NCBI RefSeq assembly: GCF_014269225.2
Contig: NZ_CP077097.1
Location: 254,001 to 318,000, forward strand
From: Pseudomonas anuradhapurensis
Lineage (GTDB): Bacteria > Pseudomonadota > Gammaproteobacteria > Pseudomonadales > Pseudomonadaceae
Direction: 5' to 3'
DNA length: 64,000 bases
The notes below the pieces were generated by a model. That model searched no databases, was not told where the DNA came from, and saw only the letters and a list, made by a program, of their open reading frames with translations. A program made the position numbers and the translations under genes. Positions 10,287-21,060 of this stretch are shown piece after piece; positions within the stretch are counted from its first letter, which is position 1, and each line of letters begins with the position of its first letter.

Positions 10287-10316
10287 AAAAGCCCCGCTGG
10301 CAGGGGCGGGGCTTTT
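10284..10316. terminator. Bidirectional terminator
   Basis: A-tract, then GCCCCGC (10291-10297), 8-nt loop, GCGGGGC (10306-10312), then TTTT. It serves the thioesterase on the plus strand and, through the A-tract, the convergent glycine-zipper gene. Confidence 0.85.
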
Positions 10317-10341
10317 GTTGCCGGGGCAGGGCCCTCAGGCG

Positions 10342-10824
10342 TTAGTCGCGCCAGTGGCGTCTGTGCTTGCGATGGCCGTAGTGGTTGCCATTGTCCCAGT
10401 GACGACGGTCGTCGTCATAGCCACGACGGTAGCGGCGGCCATCGTGGTAATCATCTTCGTCGGCCTCCTTGCCCAGGTAGTTACCCAGTGCGCCACCGGC
10501 ACCACCGCCGGCTGCCGCGCCAATGTAGCTACCGGTAGTGCCGCCGACCGAGCGACCGACCACGTTACCGCCAGCAGCGCCCAGCGCGCCGCCGATTGCA
10601 GCCTCGCCACGCTGGCGTTTGTCGGCACCCAGGGCGCCACCGGCTGCACCGCCCAGGCCCGCACCAATGGCGCCGCCTGTGCTACCACCGATGGAGTTGC
10701 CCACGACAGAGCCCAGTACCCCACCCAATGCGCCGCCAATGCCGGCCTCGGTGGTGCCGCCTGCCATGGCAACGCCGCTGAGCAAGCTGAAAGACAACAA
10801 CAGTATCGAGGAGTACTTCTTCAT
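10342..10824 (-). CDS. Secreted glycine-zipper protein
   Basis: A 160-residue exported protein. The signal peptide MKKYSSILLLSFSLLSGVAM ends with a cleavable A-M-A site. A glycine-zipper stretch follows (repeats such as GGALGGVLGSVVGNSIGG), as in YmgG/OmpA-like glycine-zipper families. The tail is charged and rich in H, R, D and Y. The ATG at 10824 follows GAGGCTCTCTTG. Such proteins sit in or under the outer membrane; no specific role is known to me. Confidence 0.85.
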   Translation of the reverse strand: MKKYSSILLLSFSLLSGVAMAGGTTEAGIGGALGGVLGSVVGNSIGGSTGGAIGAGLGGAAGGALGADKRQRGEAAIGGALGAAGGNVVGRSVGGTTGSYIGAAAGGGAGGALGNYLGKEADEDDYHDGRRYRRGYDDDRRHWDNGNHYGHRKHRRHWRD

Positions 10825-10929
10825 CAAGAGAGCCTCATAGGGATGACGAGGCGAATTTGAGGCTAACAAGCGCGCCTGGCAATGGAAATCCGACGAGTAA
10901 CACGAGTTGTACACAATTCTCTAAGTTAC

Positions 10930-11015
10930 TGTATTTGCTGTGAAACTTTATCTATTTTTCGCTGTCTGAGACTTTTATGACGAAGCCCTGAACCGCACTG
11001 GAACAGGGCTTTTTT
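10930..11015 (+). ncRNA. Candidate small RNA
   Basis: A gene-free stretch ends in an intrinsic terminator (AGCCCTG 10984-10990, CAGGGCT 11004-11010, then T5) that no plus-strand gene upstream can use, since the nearest gene reads away on the minus strand. P. aeruginosa has an annotated sRNA (P34) beside the corresponding oxidoreductase gene, as I recall; I cannot align them. The start is a guess: a weak TTGTAC/TGTATT pair lies at 10907-10935. Confidence 0.45.
10984..11015 (+). terminator. Orphan intrinsic terminator
   Basis: 7-bp stem with a 13-nt loop and a following T-run, with no upstream coding gene on the same strand. Confidence 0.75.
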
Positions 11016-11243
11016 CGTTTTTGGCGTTGGGGCTGTTGGCCTCTTTGCGGCTAACTGCTTCTACAGAAACACCACGACTCAGGCCTTGTGATTTTCCCTG
11101 TAGGGGCTGCAGCCGCGATTACCGGTACAGCCGGTGCCGTCCACCGCGTCGCCTGCATCGCGGATAAATCCGCTCCTACACACGGCTTCGACTTGACGCT
11201 GCACCTGTACATGCGGCTTTGGCCGCGAACAGGCCGGCGCAAC
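11016..11243. other. Intergenic stretch with degenerate REP remnants
   Basis: Fragments such as CTGTAGGGGCTGCAGCCGCGAT (about 11098-11119) and ATCGCGGATAAATCCGCTCCTAC (about 11158-11180) resemble decayed REP copies. No gene is visible. Confidence 0.5.
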
Positions 11244-13589
<2,346 letters not shown>

Positions 13590-13594
13590 GACTG

Positions 13595-14422
13595 TTACGC
13601 CTCCGCCGCGGGGCTATAGACCCGCGGTGCGCTGTGCTTGGGCAGATGGATGAGATTGAGGTTGTGTTTGCGCGCCCATTGCAGGGCAAGGCCGGTGGGC
13701 GCCGACAGGCTGACCAGGGTCTGGATACCGGCACGCAGCACCTTCTGGATCAGCTCCAGGCTGCAGCGGCTGGTGACGATGGCCAGGCCGCCCTGGCTGT
13801 CGATGCCCTGGCGCAGCAGTGCACCGATCAGCTTGTCGAGGGCGTTGTGCCGGCCGATGTCTTCGCGGCCGAGCAACAATTCGCCGTTGCGGTCCATGAA
13901 CAACGCCGCGTGCACCGCGCCGCAATGCTGGCCAAGGGGTTGGAAAGCATCGATGCGTTCGCGCAGCCCGACCAGCCATTGCGCAGGCGGCAAAGGGGCG
14001 TCAGGCAGCTTGGCCAGGTCCGGCAATGCCTGCTCCAGCGCTTCGACTCCGCACAGGCCGCAACCACTGGTGCCGGCCAACTGGCGGCGCTGGTTCTTCA
14101 GGTTCCAGAATGCACGGCTGGAAATCTCCAGGTCGGCATACATCGCCGAGCCACTGCCGGAGAGTTTCAGGTCGTAGATTTCGGCAGTGCCTTCGACAAT
14201 GCCGCTGCCGACGCTGAAGCCGACCGCGAAGTCCTCCAGGTCGGTGGGGCTGACCAGCATCACTGCCTGGTTCAGGCCGTTGTAGGCGATGGCCAGGGCC
14301 ACTTCCTCGGCCAGCGGGGTGCTGTCGCGTCGGGCGTCGTTGAGCTGGACGTAATCGTAGGTGTTGCTGGCTGCGGGCATGGACAGGGGCGAGGCCGCGC
14401 AGAGCGGAGGCTTGCTTTTCAT
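13595..14422 (-). CDS. fdhD: FdhD sulfurtransferase for formate-dehydrogenase-type enzymes
   Basis: FdhD moves sulfur from a cysteine desulfurase to the bis-MGD cofactor, which formate-dehydrogenase-like enzymes need. The 275 residues have the conserved C121-x2-C124 (SGCGLCGVEAL), LLGREDIGRHNALDK and VTSRCSLELIQKV blocks. I chose the ATG at 14422 for family length; an ATG at 14380 is an alternative, and neither has a good ribosome-binding site. It forms an operon with the molybdoenzyme gene, which is presumably its client. Confidence 0.92.
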   Translation of the reverse strand: MKSKPPLCAASPLSMPAASNTYDYVQLNDARRDSTPLAEEVALAIAYNGLNQAVMLVSPTDLEDFAVGFSVGSGIVEGTAEIYDLKLSGSGSAMYADLEISSRAFWNLKNQRRQLAGTSGCGLCGVEALEQALPDLAKLPDAPLPPAQWLVGLRERIDAFQPLGQHCGAVHAALFMDRNGELLLGREDIGRHNALDKLIGALLRQGIDSQGGLAIVTSRCSLELIQKVLRAGIQTLVSLSAPTGLALQWARKHNLNLIHLPKHSAPRVYSPAAEA

Positions 14423-14611
14423 CGGGGCTGGCTGTTCACCGGAGCTATCGGCAGCTTTTTGATAGCACAAGCCTAGGCGTGCGGGCCGGCGGCGTCTAAT
14501 CGCTAGGGTCTATGCCTTGATAGAGCGCGTCGATGGAAGATGCGGGTGGGTCGGCGGAGTCTTCGCCTAGACTTCACTGTCCAACGGTTTCACGTCAACA
14601 AGGAGAGTGTC

Positions 14612-15052
14612 ATGAGTCTGTTCAGTTTTGTGAAAGAAGCGGGCGAAAAGTTGATCGATCTGCTGACCCCCGGTAATGCCAACGCCGAAGAGCAGCTGAA
14701 AAAGCACGTGGAAAGTGTCGGCCTGGGTAACCCGAACATCAAGGTCTCGGTAGAGGGGGACAAGATCATCCTCCAGGGCGAGGTGGCCAGCCAGGAGGAA
14801 AAGGAGAAGATCATCCTGGCGGCGGGCAACATCAGCGGTGTCGCCAGTGTGGATGACCAGATCACCGTAACCGGGCCGGTGGCGCAGGCGGCGCGGTTCG
14901 TGACCGTGGAGAAGGGCGACACGCTGAGTGCCATCTCGAAGAAGGTGTACGGCGACCCCAACAAGTACCAGAAGATCTTCGAGGCCAACAAACCGATGCT
15001 CAAGCACCCGGACAAGATCTACCCAGGGCAGGTGCTGCGTATTCCTGACTGA
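14612..15052 (+). CDS. lysM: BON-LysM protein (YgaU/Kbp-like)
   Basis: A 146-residue protein with a BON domain (about residues 25-90, IKVSVEGDKIILQGEVAS) and a C-terminal LysM domain (VEKGDTLSAISKKVYGDPNK). E. coli YgaU/Kbp has the same order and size and binds potassium; no signal peptide is visible, in keeping with a cytoplasmic or leaderless protein. The ATG follows AAGGAGAG. It ends in a shared hairpin with yrfG. Confidence 0.9.
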   Translation: MSLFSFVKEAGEKLIDLLTPGNANAEEQLKKHVESVGLGNPNIKVSVEGDKIILQGEVASQEEKEKIILAAGNISGVASVDDQITVTGPVAQAARFVTVEKGDTLSAISKKVYGDPNKYQKIFEANKPMLKHPDKIYPGQVLRIPD

Positions 15053-15069
15053 TCTCCACAGCCGCTAGC

Positions 15070-15101
15070 GGCCTCTTCGCGGGCATACCCGCGAAGAGGC
15101 C
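15070..15101. repeat. Perfect 14-bp REP-type hairpin between lysM and yrfG
   Basis: GGCCTCTTCGCGGG-CATA-CCCGCGAAGAGGCC. A single compact element in a convergent junction, probably acting as transcript end or mRNA stabiliser for both genes. Confidence 0.8.
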
Positions 15102-15102
15102 C

Positions 15103-15765
15103 TCACAGGCCTGCCAATAGCTCCCGGTAGTCCTCGACCGCAGCAAATTCTTCGGTATCCCGCGGCCCCGCCTGGCTATCGGGCTGGCGCACCGCCAGCA
15201 AGTGCCCCACGCCGAACCGCCGCGCACTGCGCAGGATCGCCAGGGTGTCATCGATGAACAGGCTGCGCTCCGGCGCAAAGCCGATGTCCGCCTGCAAGGC
15301 ATCCCAGAATTGCGGGCTTTCCTTCGGGTAGCCATAGTCGTGCGAGCTGATCAGCCGCTCGAAATACGGCGTCAGCTCCACCCGCTCCAGCTTCAGCGAC
15401 AGGGAATCCCGGTGCGCATTGGTGATCATCACCACGCGCTTGCCGGCCTGGCGAATGGCCGCCAGGAAGGTGTCGGCATCTGGGCGCAGGGCGATCAGGT
15501 CGGCGATTTCCCGTTTCAGCTCGCGAATCGGCAGGCGCAGCTCGCGGCTCCAGAAGTCCAGGCAATACCAGTTCAGCGTACCGGCGTTACGCTCGAACAG
15601 TGGCTGCAGTTCCATTTCCGCCATGGCCCGGCTCACCCCGTGCAGCTCGGCATAGCGCTGGGGCAGGTGGTCCAGCCAGAAGCGGTTGTCGTAATGCAGG
15701 TCGAGCAAGGTGCCGTCCATGTCCAGCAGGACAGTATCGATGGCAGACCAGGGAAGAACAGGCAT
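15103..15765 (-). CDS. yrfG: GMP/IMP nucleotidase YrfG (HAD family)
   Basis: HAD-superfamily 5'-nucleotidase of 220 residues. Motif I is DMDGTLLDLHYDN, motif II is ITNAHRDSL, and motifs III/IV are KESPQFW and FIDDTLAIL. E. coli YrfG hydrolyses GMP and IMP. The ATG at 15765 follows GAGAATTTCCC. It is divergent from nudE; in E. coli yrfG and nudE are also near neighbours. Confidence 0.92.
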   Translation of the reverse strand: MPVLPWSAIDTVLLDMDGTLLDLHYDNRFWLDHLPQRYAELHGVSRAMAEMELQPLFERNAGTLNWYCLDFWSRELRLPIRELKREIADLIALRPDADTFLAAIRQAGKRVVMITNAHRDSLSLKLERVELTPYFERLISSHDYGYPKESPQFWDALQADIGFAPERSLFIDDTLAILRSARRFGVGHLLAVRQPDSQAGPRDTEEFAAVEDYRELLAGL

Positions 15766-15829
15766 GGGAAATTCTCGATCAGTCGGCAAGCCACGGTATA
15801 GTAACCCGTTCACGCCAAGGAGCCGCCCC

Positions 15830-16396
15830 ATGCGCCAGAAACCCACCGTCCTCAGCCGCGAAATCGTCGCCAGCAGCCGCCTGTTTCGCGTCGAAGCCGT
15901 GCAATTGCGTTTCAGCAATGGCAATGAGCGCACCTACGAGCGCCTGGTGGGGCGCGGCAATGGTTACGGCGCGGTAATGATCGTGGCCATGCTCGACGCC
16001 GAGCACGCCGTGCTGGTGGAAGAATACTGCGGCGGCACCGATGAATATGAGCTGTCGCTGCCCAAGGGCCTGATCGAGCCGGGCGAGGACGTGCTGGCGG
16101 CAGCCGACCGGGAGCTCAAGGAAGAGGCCGGTTTTGGCGCGCACCAGCTGGAGCACCTGACCGAGCTGTCGCTGTCGCCCGGCTACATGAGCCAGAAGAT
16201 CCAGGTGGTGCTGGCCAGCGACCTTTACGAAGCGCGCCTGGAGGGCGACGAGCCGGAGCCGATGCGGGTCGACAAGGTCAACCTGCGCGAGCTGTCGGCC
16301 TTGGCCATGCACCCGCAGTTCACCGAAGGTCGTGCCCTGGCGGCGCTGTACCTGGCGCGTGACCTGCTGATTCAGCGGGGGCTGCTGGAAGCATGA
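15830..16396 (+). CDS. nudE: NudE ADP compounds hydrolase
   Basis: Nudix hydrolase of 188 residues, acting on ADP-ribose, NADH and Ap3A-type substrates in E. coli. The Nudix box is complete at residues 80-102 (GLIEPGEDVLAAADRELKEE). The ATG follows CCAAGGAGCCGCCCC. The stop overlaps the cysQ start as ATGA, so the pair is co-translated; both act on adenosine phosphates. Confidence 0.94.
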   Translation: MRQKPTVLSREIVASSRLFRVEAVQLRFSNGNERTYERLVGRGNGYGAVMIVAMLDAEHAVLVEEYCGGTDEYELSLPKGLIEPGEDVLAAADRELKEEAGFGAHQLEHLTELSLSPGYMSQKIQVVLASDLYEARLEGDEPEPMRVDKVNLRELSALAMHPQFTEGRALAALYLARDLLIQRGLLEA

Positions 16397-17211
16397 ACGA
16401 CCTGCAACTGATGCACGAAGTGGTCAAGCTGGCGCTGAAGGCCGGCGAGGCGATCCTGCCGTTCTGGCGTGCCGATGTCGCCGTGACCAGCAAGGCTGAC
16501 GATTCGCCGGTGACCGCCGCCGACCTGGCGGCGCACCGGGTGCTTGCCGATGGCCTGCTGGCCCTGGCGCCGCAGATTCCGCTGCTGTCGGAAGAAGACT
16601 GCAATATCCCGTTGGCCGAGCGCCAGCGCTGGCAGCGCTGGTGGCTGGTCGACCCGCTGGACGGCACCAAGGAGTTCATTGCCGGCAGCGAGGAATTCAC
16701 CGTCAACATCGCCCTGGTGGAAAACGGCGAGGTGGTGTTTGGCGTAGTCTCGATGCCAACCAACGGGCGCTGTTACTTCGGTGGCCGTGGGCTGGGCGCC
16801 TGGCGTGCGCAAGCCGGTGAAGCCGCTGAGCCAATCCAGGTACGCAATGCACCGCCGCTGGGAGAGCGCTTTACCGTGGTGGCCAGCCGTCGGCATTCCA
16901 GCCCGGAGCAGGAAGCGTTGTTGGCCGGGCTGGGCGCTGCGTTGGGTGAGCTGGAGCTGGCCAACATTGGCAGTTCGTTGAAGTTCTGCCTGTTGGCGGA
17001 AGGTAGCGCCGATTGCTATCCGCGCCTGGCGCCGACTTCGCAGTGGGATACGGCGGCGGCCCAGGGAGTGGTGGAAGGCGCCGGGGGCGAAGTGATCGGG
17101 CTGGACGGCCTGCCGTTCCGCTACCCGCCACGGAAGTCGTTGCTCAACCCGCACTTCCTGGCGTTGCCGGCCAATGCACAATGGCGCCAGGCCTTCCTGA
17201 GCCTGATCTGA
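16393..17211 (+). CDS. cysQ: CysQ 3'(2'),5'-bisphosphate nucleotidase
   Basis: Inositol-monophosphatase-fold enzyme that removes the toxic by-product 3'-phosphoadenosine 5'-phosphate of sulfate assimilation. The 272 residues carry the metal site DPLDGTKEF at 87-95 and WDTAAAQGVVEGAGG near the C-terminus. It overlaps nudE by four bases and is followed by a REP pair. Confidence 0.95.
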   Translation: MNDLQLMHEVVKLALKAGEAILPFWRADVAVTSKADDSPVTAADLAAHRVLADGLLALAPQIPLLSEEDCNIPLAERQRWQRWWLVDPLDGTKEFIAGSEEFTVNIALVENGEVVFGVVSMPTNGRCYFGGRGLGAWRAQAGEAAEPIQVRNAPPLGERFTVVASRRHSSPEQEALLAGLGAALGELELANIGSSLKFCLLAEGSADCYPRLAPTSQWDTAAAQGVVEGAGGEVIGLDGLPFRYPPRKSLLNPHFLALPANAQWRQAFLSLI

Positions 17212-17227
17212 CCGCCGCACATGATCG

Positions 17228-17339
17228 TGTAGGAGCGGCCTTGTGTCGCGAAAGGGCCGCAAAGCGGCCCCGGCAATTCGGGCGGCGAAGCTGAAACCTT
17301 GGGGCCGCGTTGCGGCCCGATCGCGACACAAGGCCGCTC
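17228..17339. repeat. Inverted REP pair between cysQ and a thioesterase gene
   Basis: Copies at 17228-17271 (forward) and 17301-17339 (reversed). The reversed copy ends at CCGCTCA and has lost its outer GTAGGA arm; the downstream gene stop lies 6 nt further on. Confidence 0.83.
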
Positions 17340-17345
17340 AGGGTT

Positions 17346-17801
17346 TCAGCGGTGCAGGACGTACTGCCCGCTGAACCTTACCGCCGGCTCGTCACTACCG
17401 GCATTGCTCACCGTGGTTTCCAGCGTCAGCCGCGCCCGCCCGCGACGCTGGTACATCGTCACGAAGCGTTCCCAGGTCTTTTCGTCCGGCGCCGCGCAAC
17501 GTGCCACCGCCGCCCCGGTCACCGGCAGCGGATAATTGATCTGCCCCTCCTGGATGACGATATGCCCGTCATCGATCCCCAGCTCGCGCAGGCGCAGGTG
17601 CAGCCAGCCCCAACCCACCAATACGGCCGCGCAGTACAGGCTGCCACCGAACATGGTGCTCTTGTGGTTGACGTTGGCCGCCAACGGCAGTTGCAGGCGC
17701 AGGGTGTGCTGCTGCCAGTCGAGCACCTCCAGGCCCATTTCGCGGGTCAGCGGGATGTCGCCGTGCAGCACGGCCTGGAGATACTGGCTATCGCTATTCA
17801 T
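17346..17801 (-). CDS. YiiD C-terminal-type thioesterase
   Basis: A 151-residue hotdog protein related to the thioesterase domain at the C-terminus of E. coli YiiD (FabY-like family). The motif NVNHKSTMFGGSLYCAAVLVGWG is characteristic. The ATG at 17801 shares a base with the stop of the response-regulator gene (TGATG), so it is the last cistron of that operon. Its substrate is unknown. Confidence 0.82.
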   Translation of the reverse strand: MNSDSQYLQAVLHGDIPLTREMGLEVLDWQQHTLRLQLPLAANVNHKSTMFGGSLYCAAVLVGWGWLHLRLRELGIDDGHIVIQEGQINYPLPVTGAAVARCAAPDEKTWERFVTMYQRRGRARLTLETTVSNAGSDEPAVRFSGQYVLHR

Positions 17802-19207
17802 CAACGGTGGTCCTCATGATCGTCTTGCCCGCCGCTGCCACCGTCAAAGCTCAAGCCATGCTTGCGCAACTTGTCGTGCAGGGTCTTGCGGGGAATGCCC
17901 AGCGCTTCGGCCAGGCTGCGCATGGAGCTGTGGGGCTGGGCCAGTTCGGCGGCGATCAGCGAGCGCTCGAACTGCTCGACCTGCTCGCTGAGGTTGCCGC
18001 TCAGCAGGGGTGCCGCCGGCATCGCGGCAGGCGCTGCCTGGCCATCCAGGGCCAGCTCCAGGCCCAGGGCGAAACGTTCGGCGGCGTTCTGCAATTCGCG
18101 CACGTTACCGGGCCAGGCGTGGCGCAGCAGCATGGCGCGCTGGGCCGGCTGCAGGGTGTGCGGGGGCAGGCCATGGCGCTGGCTGGCGGCGTCGGCGAAG
18201 TGCTGGAACAGTACCAGGATGTCATCACCGCGTTCGCGCAGCGGCGGAATACGCAGCGGCGCCACGTTCAGGCGGTAATACAGGTCGGCGCGAAAGCGCC
18301 CCTGGTCGGCGGACTGGCGCAGGTCTTCCTTGGTCGCGGCGATGATGCGGATGTCCAGCGGGATCAGCTGGTTGCCACCCAGGCGTTCGACTACCCGTTC
18401 CTGCAGCAGGCGCAGCAGTTTCACTTGCACATCCAGGCTCATGCTCTCGATCTCGTCGAGGAACAGCGTGCCGCCATTGGCAAACTCGAACTTGCCGATG
18501 CGGCGCTTCTGCGCACCGGTGAAGGCACCGGGCTCATGGCCGAACAGCTCGCTTTCGACCACCGATTCGGCCAGGGCGCCGGCGTTGATCGCCACGAACG
18601 GGCCGTCGCGGCGGCTGGACAGGTCGTGCAGGGCGCGGGCCACTACCTCCTTGCCCGCGCCGGTCTCGCCCAGGATCAGCACGTCGGCACGGGTGCCAGC
18701 CAGGGCGCCGATCTGCTCGCGCAGGCGCTGCATGGCCGGCGACTGGCCGACCAGGCGGGTGGCCAGTTGCTGGCGGTCGCTCAGGGCCAGGCGCAGGCTG
18801 CGGTTGTCCAGCACCAGGCGGCGCAAGGCCAGGGCGCGGCGTACGCTGTCGAGCAGCGCGTCACTGGCGAAGGGCTTTTCCAGAAAGTCATAGGCGCCGG
18901 CGCGCATCGCCTGCACCGCTAGCGGCACATCGCCGTGGCCGGTAATCAGCAGCACCGGCAGCTCGGCGTCGCGGCCATGCAGCTGTTCCAGCAACTGCAA
19001 GCCATCGATACCGGGCATGCGGATATCGCTGACCACTACCCCAGGCCAGTCGGCTTCGATGCGCTCGGCCAGGCCGTGGGCATCGGCCAGCGCGACCACC
19101 TTGAGCCCGGCCAGGTCCAGGGTCTGGCTCAGCGCCTGGCGCAGGTGCGGGTCGTCGTCGACCAGGATCACCTGGGCTTGGCTGTCGATGAGTGTCTCGG
19201 TGGTCAT
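17801..19207 (-). CDS. Sigma-54-dependent response regulator, DctD-like
   Basis: A 468-residue NtrC-type activator. The receiver domain has D61 (VVVSDIRMPGIDG) and K111. The AAA+ domain has Walker A GETGAGKE (180-187) and the sigma-54 contact loop GAFTGA at 227-232. The C-terminal Fis-type helix-turn-helix is SMRSLAEALGIPRKTLHDKL. It overlaps the kinase gene as ATGA. The closest characterised type is DctD, activator of C4-dicarboxylate transport, but no transporter is adjacent, so its target is open. Confidence 0.9.
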   Translation of the reverse strand: MTTETLIDSQAQVILVDDDPHLRQALSQTLDLAGLKVVALADAHGLAERIEADWPGVVVSDIRMPGIDGLQLLEQLHGRDAELPVLLITGHGDVPLAVQAMRAGAYDFLEKPFASDALLDSVRRALALRRLVLDNRSLRLALSDRQQLATRLVGQSPAMQRLREQIGALAGTRADVLILGETGAGKEVVARALHDLSSRRDGPFVAINAGALAESVVESELFGHEPGAFTGAQKRRIGKFEFANGGTLFLDEIESMSLDVQVKLLRLLQERVVERLGGNQLIPLDIRIIAATKEDLRQSADQGRFRADLYYRLNVAPLRIPPLRERGDDILVLFQHFADAASQRHGLPPHTLQPAQRAMLLRHAWPGNVRELQNAAERFALGLELALDGQAAPAAMPAAPLLSGNLSEQVEQFERSLIAAELAQPHSSMRSLAEALGIPRKTLHDKLRKHGLSFDGGSGGQDDHEDHR

Positions 19208-21018
19208 GCCGAGGGGTCCTCCGAATTGGGCAAAGTAGCGCCAGGCGCGGCCACACGCAGCTGCAAGGTCAGCAGTGCGCCACCTTCCGGGTGGTTGGCC
19301 AGCAGCAGTTCACCGCCCAGGGCGCGCATCAGGCTTTCGCAGATGGCCAGGCCCAGGCCCAGGCCCTGGGTGCGGGTCTTGGTGGTGAAGAATGGCTCCT
19401 TGGCGTGCTCCAGGGCCTGGCGGCTGAAGCCGGGGCCGTTGTCGCGAATGTACAGGTAGACGCAGTCGTCGCGCTGCTCGGCACTCAGCCACAGGCGGCG
19501 GGGGTTGGCCTTTTCGGTCAGGGCATCGAGGGCATTGGCCAACAGGTTGCCGAGCACCTGGCGCAGGCGGGTCTCGCCAGCCTGGACCCACAAGGTGGCT
19601 TCCGGCAGGTCGCGAATCAGCTCCACGGCCATGGCGCGCCGACGCTTGGCCAGCAGCGCGAGGGCATCGTCCAGGGCCGGCTGCAGCGCCACGCTCTCCG
19701 GTGCATGGCGGTCACGGCGGGCGAAGGCGCGCAAGTGGGCGATGATCGAGGCCATGCGCCCGGTCAGCTCGCCGATCAGCTTGAGGTTGCCGCGGGCATC
19801 CTCGATGCGCTGGTGGTCGAGCAGGATTTCGGCGTTTTCCGCGTAGCTGCGGATGGCCGCCAGCGGTTGGTTGAGTTCGTGGCTGATGCTGGCCGACATG
19901 GTGCCGAGCACCGAGAGCTTGCCGGCCTGTACCAGCTCGTCCTGGGCGCGCACCGCCTCCTGCTGGGCGTTCTCGCGCTCCAGCACGGCACGCTTGAGGC
20001 GGGTGTTCAGGCCTTCCAGGTCGGCGGTGCGCTCGGCCACGCGTTGTTCCAGTTCCTGCCGGCCACGGGCCTCGAAATCGATACGGTCGATGTAGTGGCG
20101 GCGCCGTTGCATCACCAGGCCGGCCAGCAGCATCAGCACCAGCAAGGTGCCGGCACCGATGGCCATCACCGTTTGCACCGAGCGGTCGACCAGCATGCGC
20201 GGGGCAAGGATGCTGACCTGCCAGCCGGTTTCCGGGATGTCGCGGGTCTGGGCGATCCACGCTTGCGGGTTGAGCACCAGCGGTTGCGGGGCCTGGGTCG
20301 GGTAGGGCTGGATGGCGATGATGGCCTGGCGCTCGGCCTCGCTCAGCGGGCGGGTGGCACGGAAGCGCCAGTCCGGCCGTGAGGTGAGGATGACCACGCC
20401 ATTGTGGTCGGTCAGCAGCAGTTGCTCGGGGGTACGGCCCCACAGGGTTTCGGTGTGGTCGAGGTCGACCTTGACCACCAGCACGCCAACGATGCGTTCA
20501 CGGTCGCGTACCGCAGCGGCAAAGAAGTAGCCACGCTTGGCCGATGTGGTGCCCTGGCCGAAGAAGCGCCCCAGGCGGCCGGCCATGGCTTCGTTGAAGT
20601 AGGGGCGGAAGGCGAAGTTGCGGCCGACGAAGCTGTCGCGCTTGTCCCAGTTGGAGGCGGCCAGGGTGTTGCCGTTGATGTCCATCAGGTACATCACCTC
20701 GGCGCCGGTCTGCTCGACGATGCCTTTGAGCAGGCGGTTGGCGTTGGTCACCGCCTCCAGGCGCAACGGGTCGGCCAGCACGCTGCGCAGCGCCGGCAGG
20801 TCGCCGAGGATCTGCGGCAAGGTCTCGTAGCGGTGCAGGGTACCGAGCAGGTTGGCCACGTACAGGTCGAGGGTCTGGCGGTTCTGCGAGGCCAGCTCTT
20901 GCTGGTAATAACGTTCGGCCAGGTGATGCAGAGGCCACAGTAACGGGGCCAGGCACAGGGCCAGCAGGGCCAGGCTGCGCCAGCGCGGACGGCGAGGGGG
21001 CGTGGGTTTTGCAATCAT
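19204..21018 (-). CDS. Sensor histidine kinase, DctB-like
   Basis: A 604-residue kinase. Two membrane helices (about 15-35 and 285-310) enclose a double-Cache periplasmic domain of the DctB type. A coiled coil (EQRVAERTADLEGLNTRLKR) precedes the H-box with H380 in SISHELNQPLAAIRSYAENA; the HATPase domain has NLLANALDAL and GLGLGLAICESL. The ATG at 21018 is preceded by an in-frame GTG. It is co-transcribed with its response regulator and lies 42 nt downstream of rfbC. The ligand is probably a small organic acid or amino acid, by family only. Confidence 0.88.
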   Translation of the reverse strand: MIAKPTPPRRPRWRSLALLALCLAPLLWPLHHLAERYYQQELASQNRQTLDLYVANLLGTLHRYETLPQILGDLPALRSVLADPLRLEAVTNANRLLKGIVEQTGAEVMYLMDINGNTLAASNWDKRDSFVGRNFAFRPYFNEAMAGRLGRFFGQGTTSAKRGYFFAAAVRDRERIVGVLVVKVDLDHTETLWGRTPEQLLLTDHNGVVILTSRPDWRFRATRPLSEAERQAIIAIQPYPTQAPQPLVLNPQAWIAQTRDIPETGWQVSILAPRMLVDRSVQTVMAIGAGTLLVLMLLAGLVMQRRRHYIDRIDFEARGRQELEQRVAERTADLEGLNTRLKRAVLERENAQQEAVRAQDELVQAGKLSVLGTMSASISHELNQPLAAIRSYAENAEILLDHQRIEDARGNLKLIGELTGRMASIIAHLRAFARRDRHAPESVALQPALDDALALLAKRRRAMAVELIRDLPEATLWVQAGETRLRQVLGNLLANALDALTEKANPRRLWLSAEQRDDCVYLYIRDNGPGFSRQALEHAKEPFFTTKTRTQGLGLGLAICESLMRALGGELLLANHPEGGALLTLQLRVAAPGATLPNSEDPSA

Positions 21019-21060
21019 CACGTAGAGGCGCCAGGAAAGTCTGACGCAATTATGCGCTAG

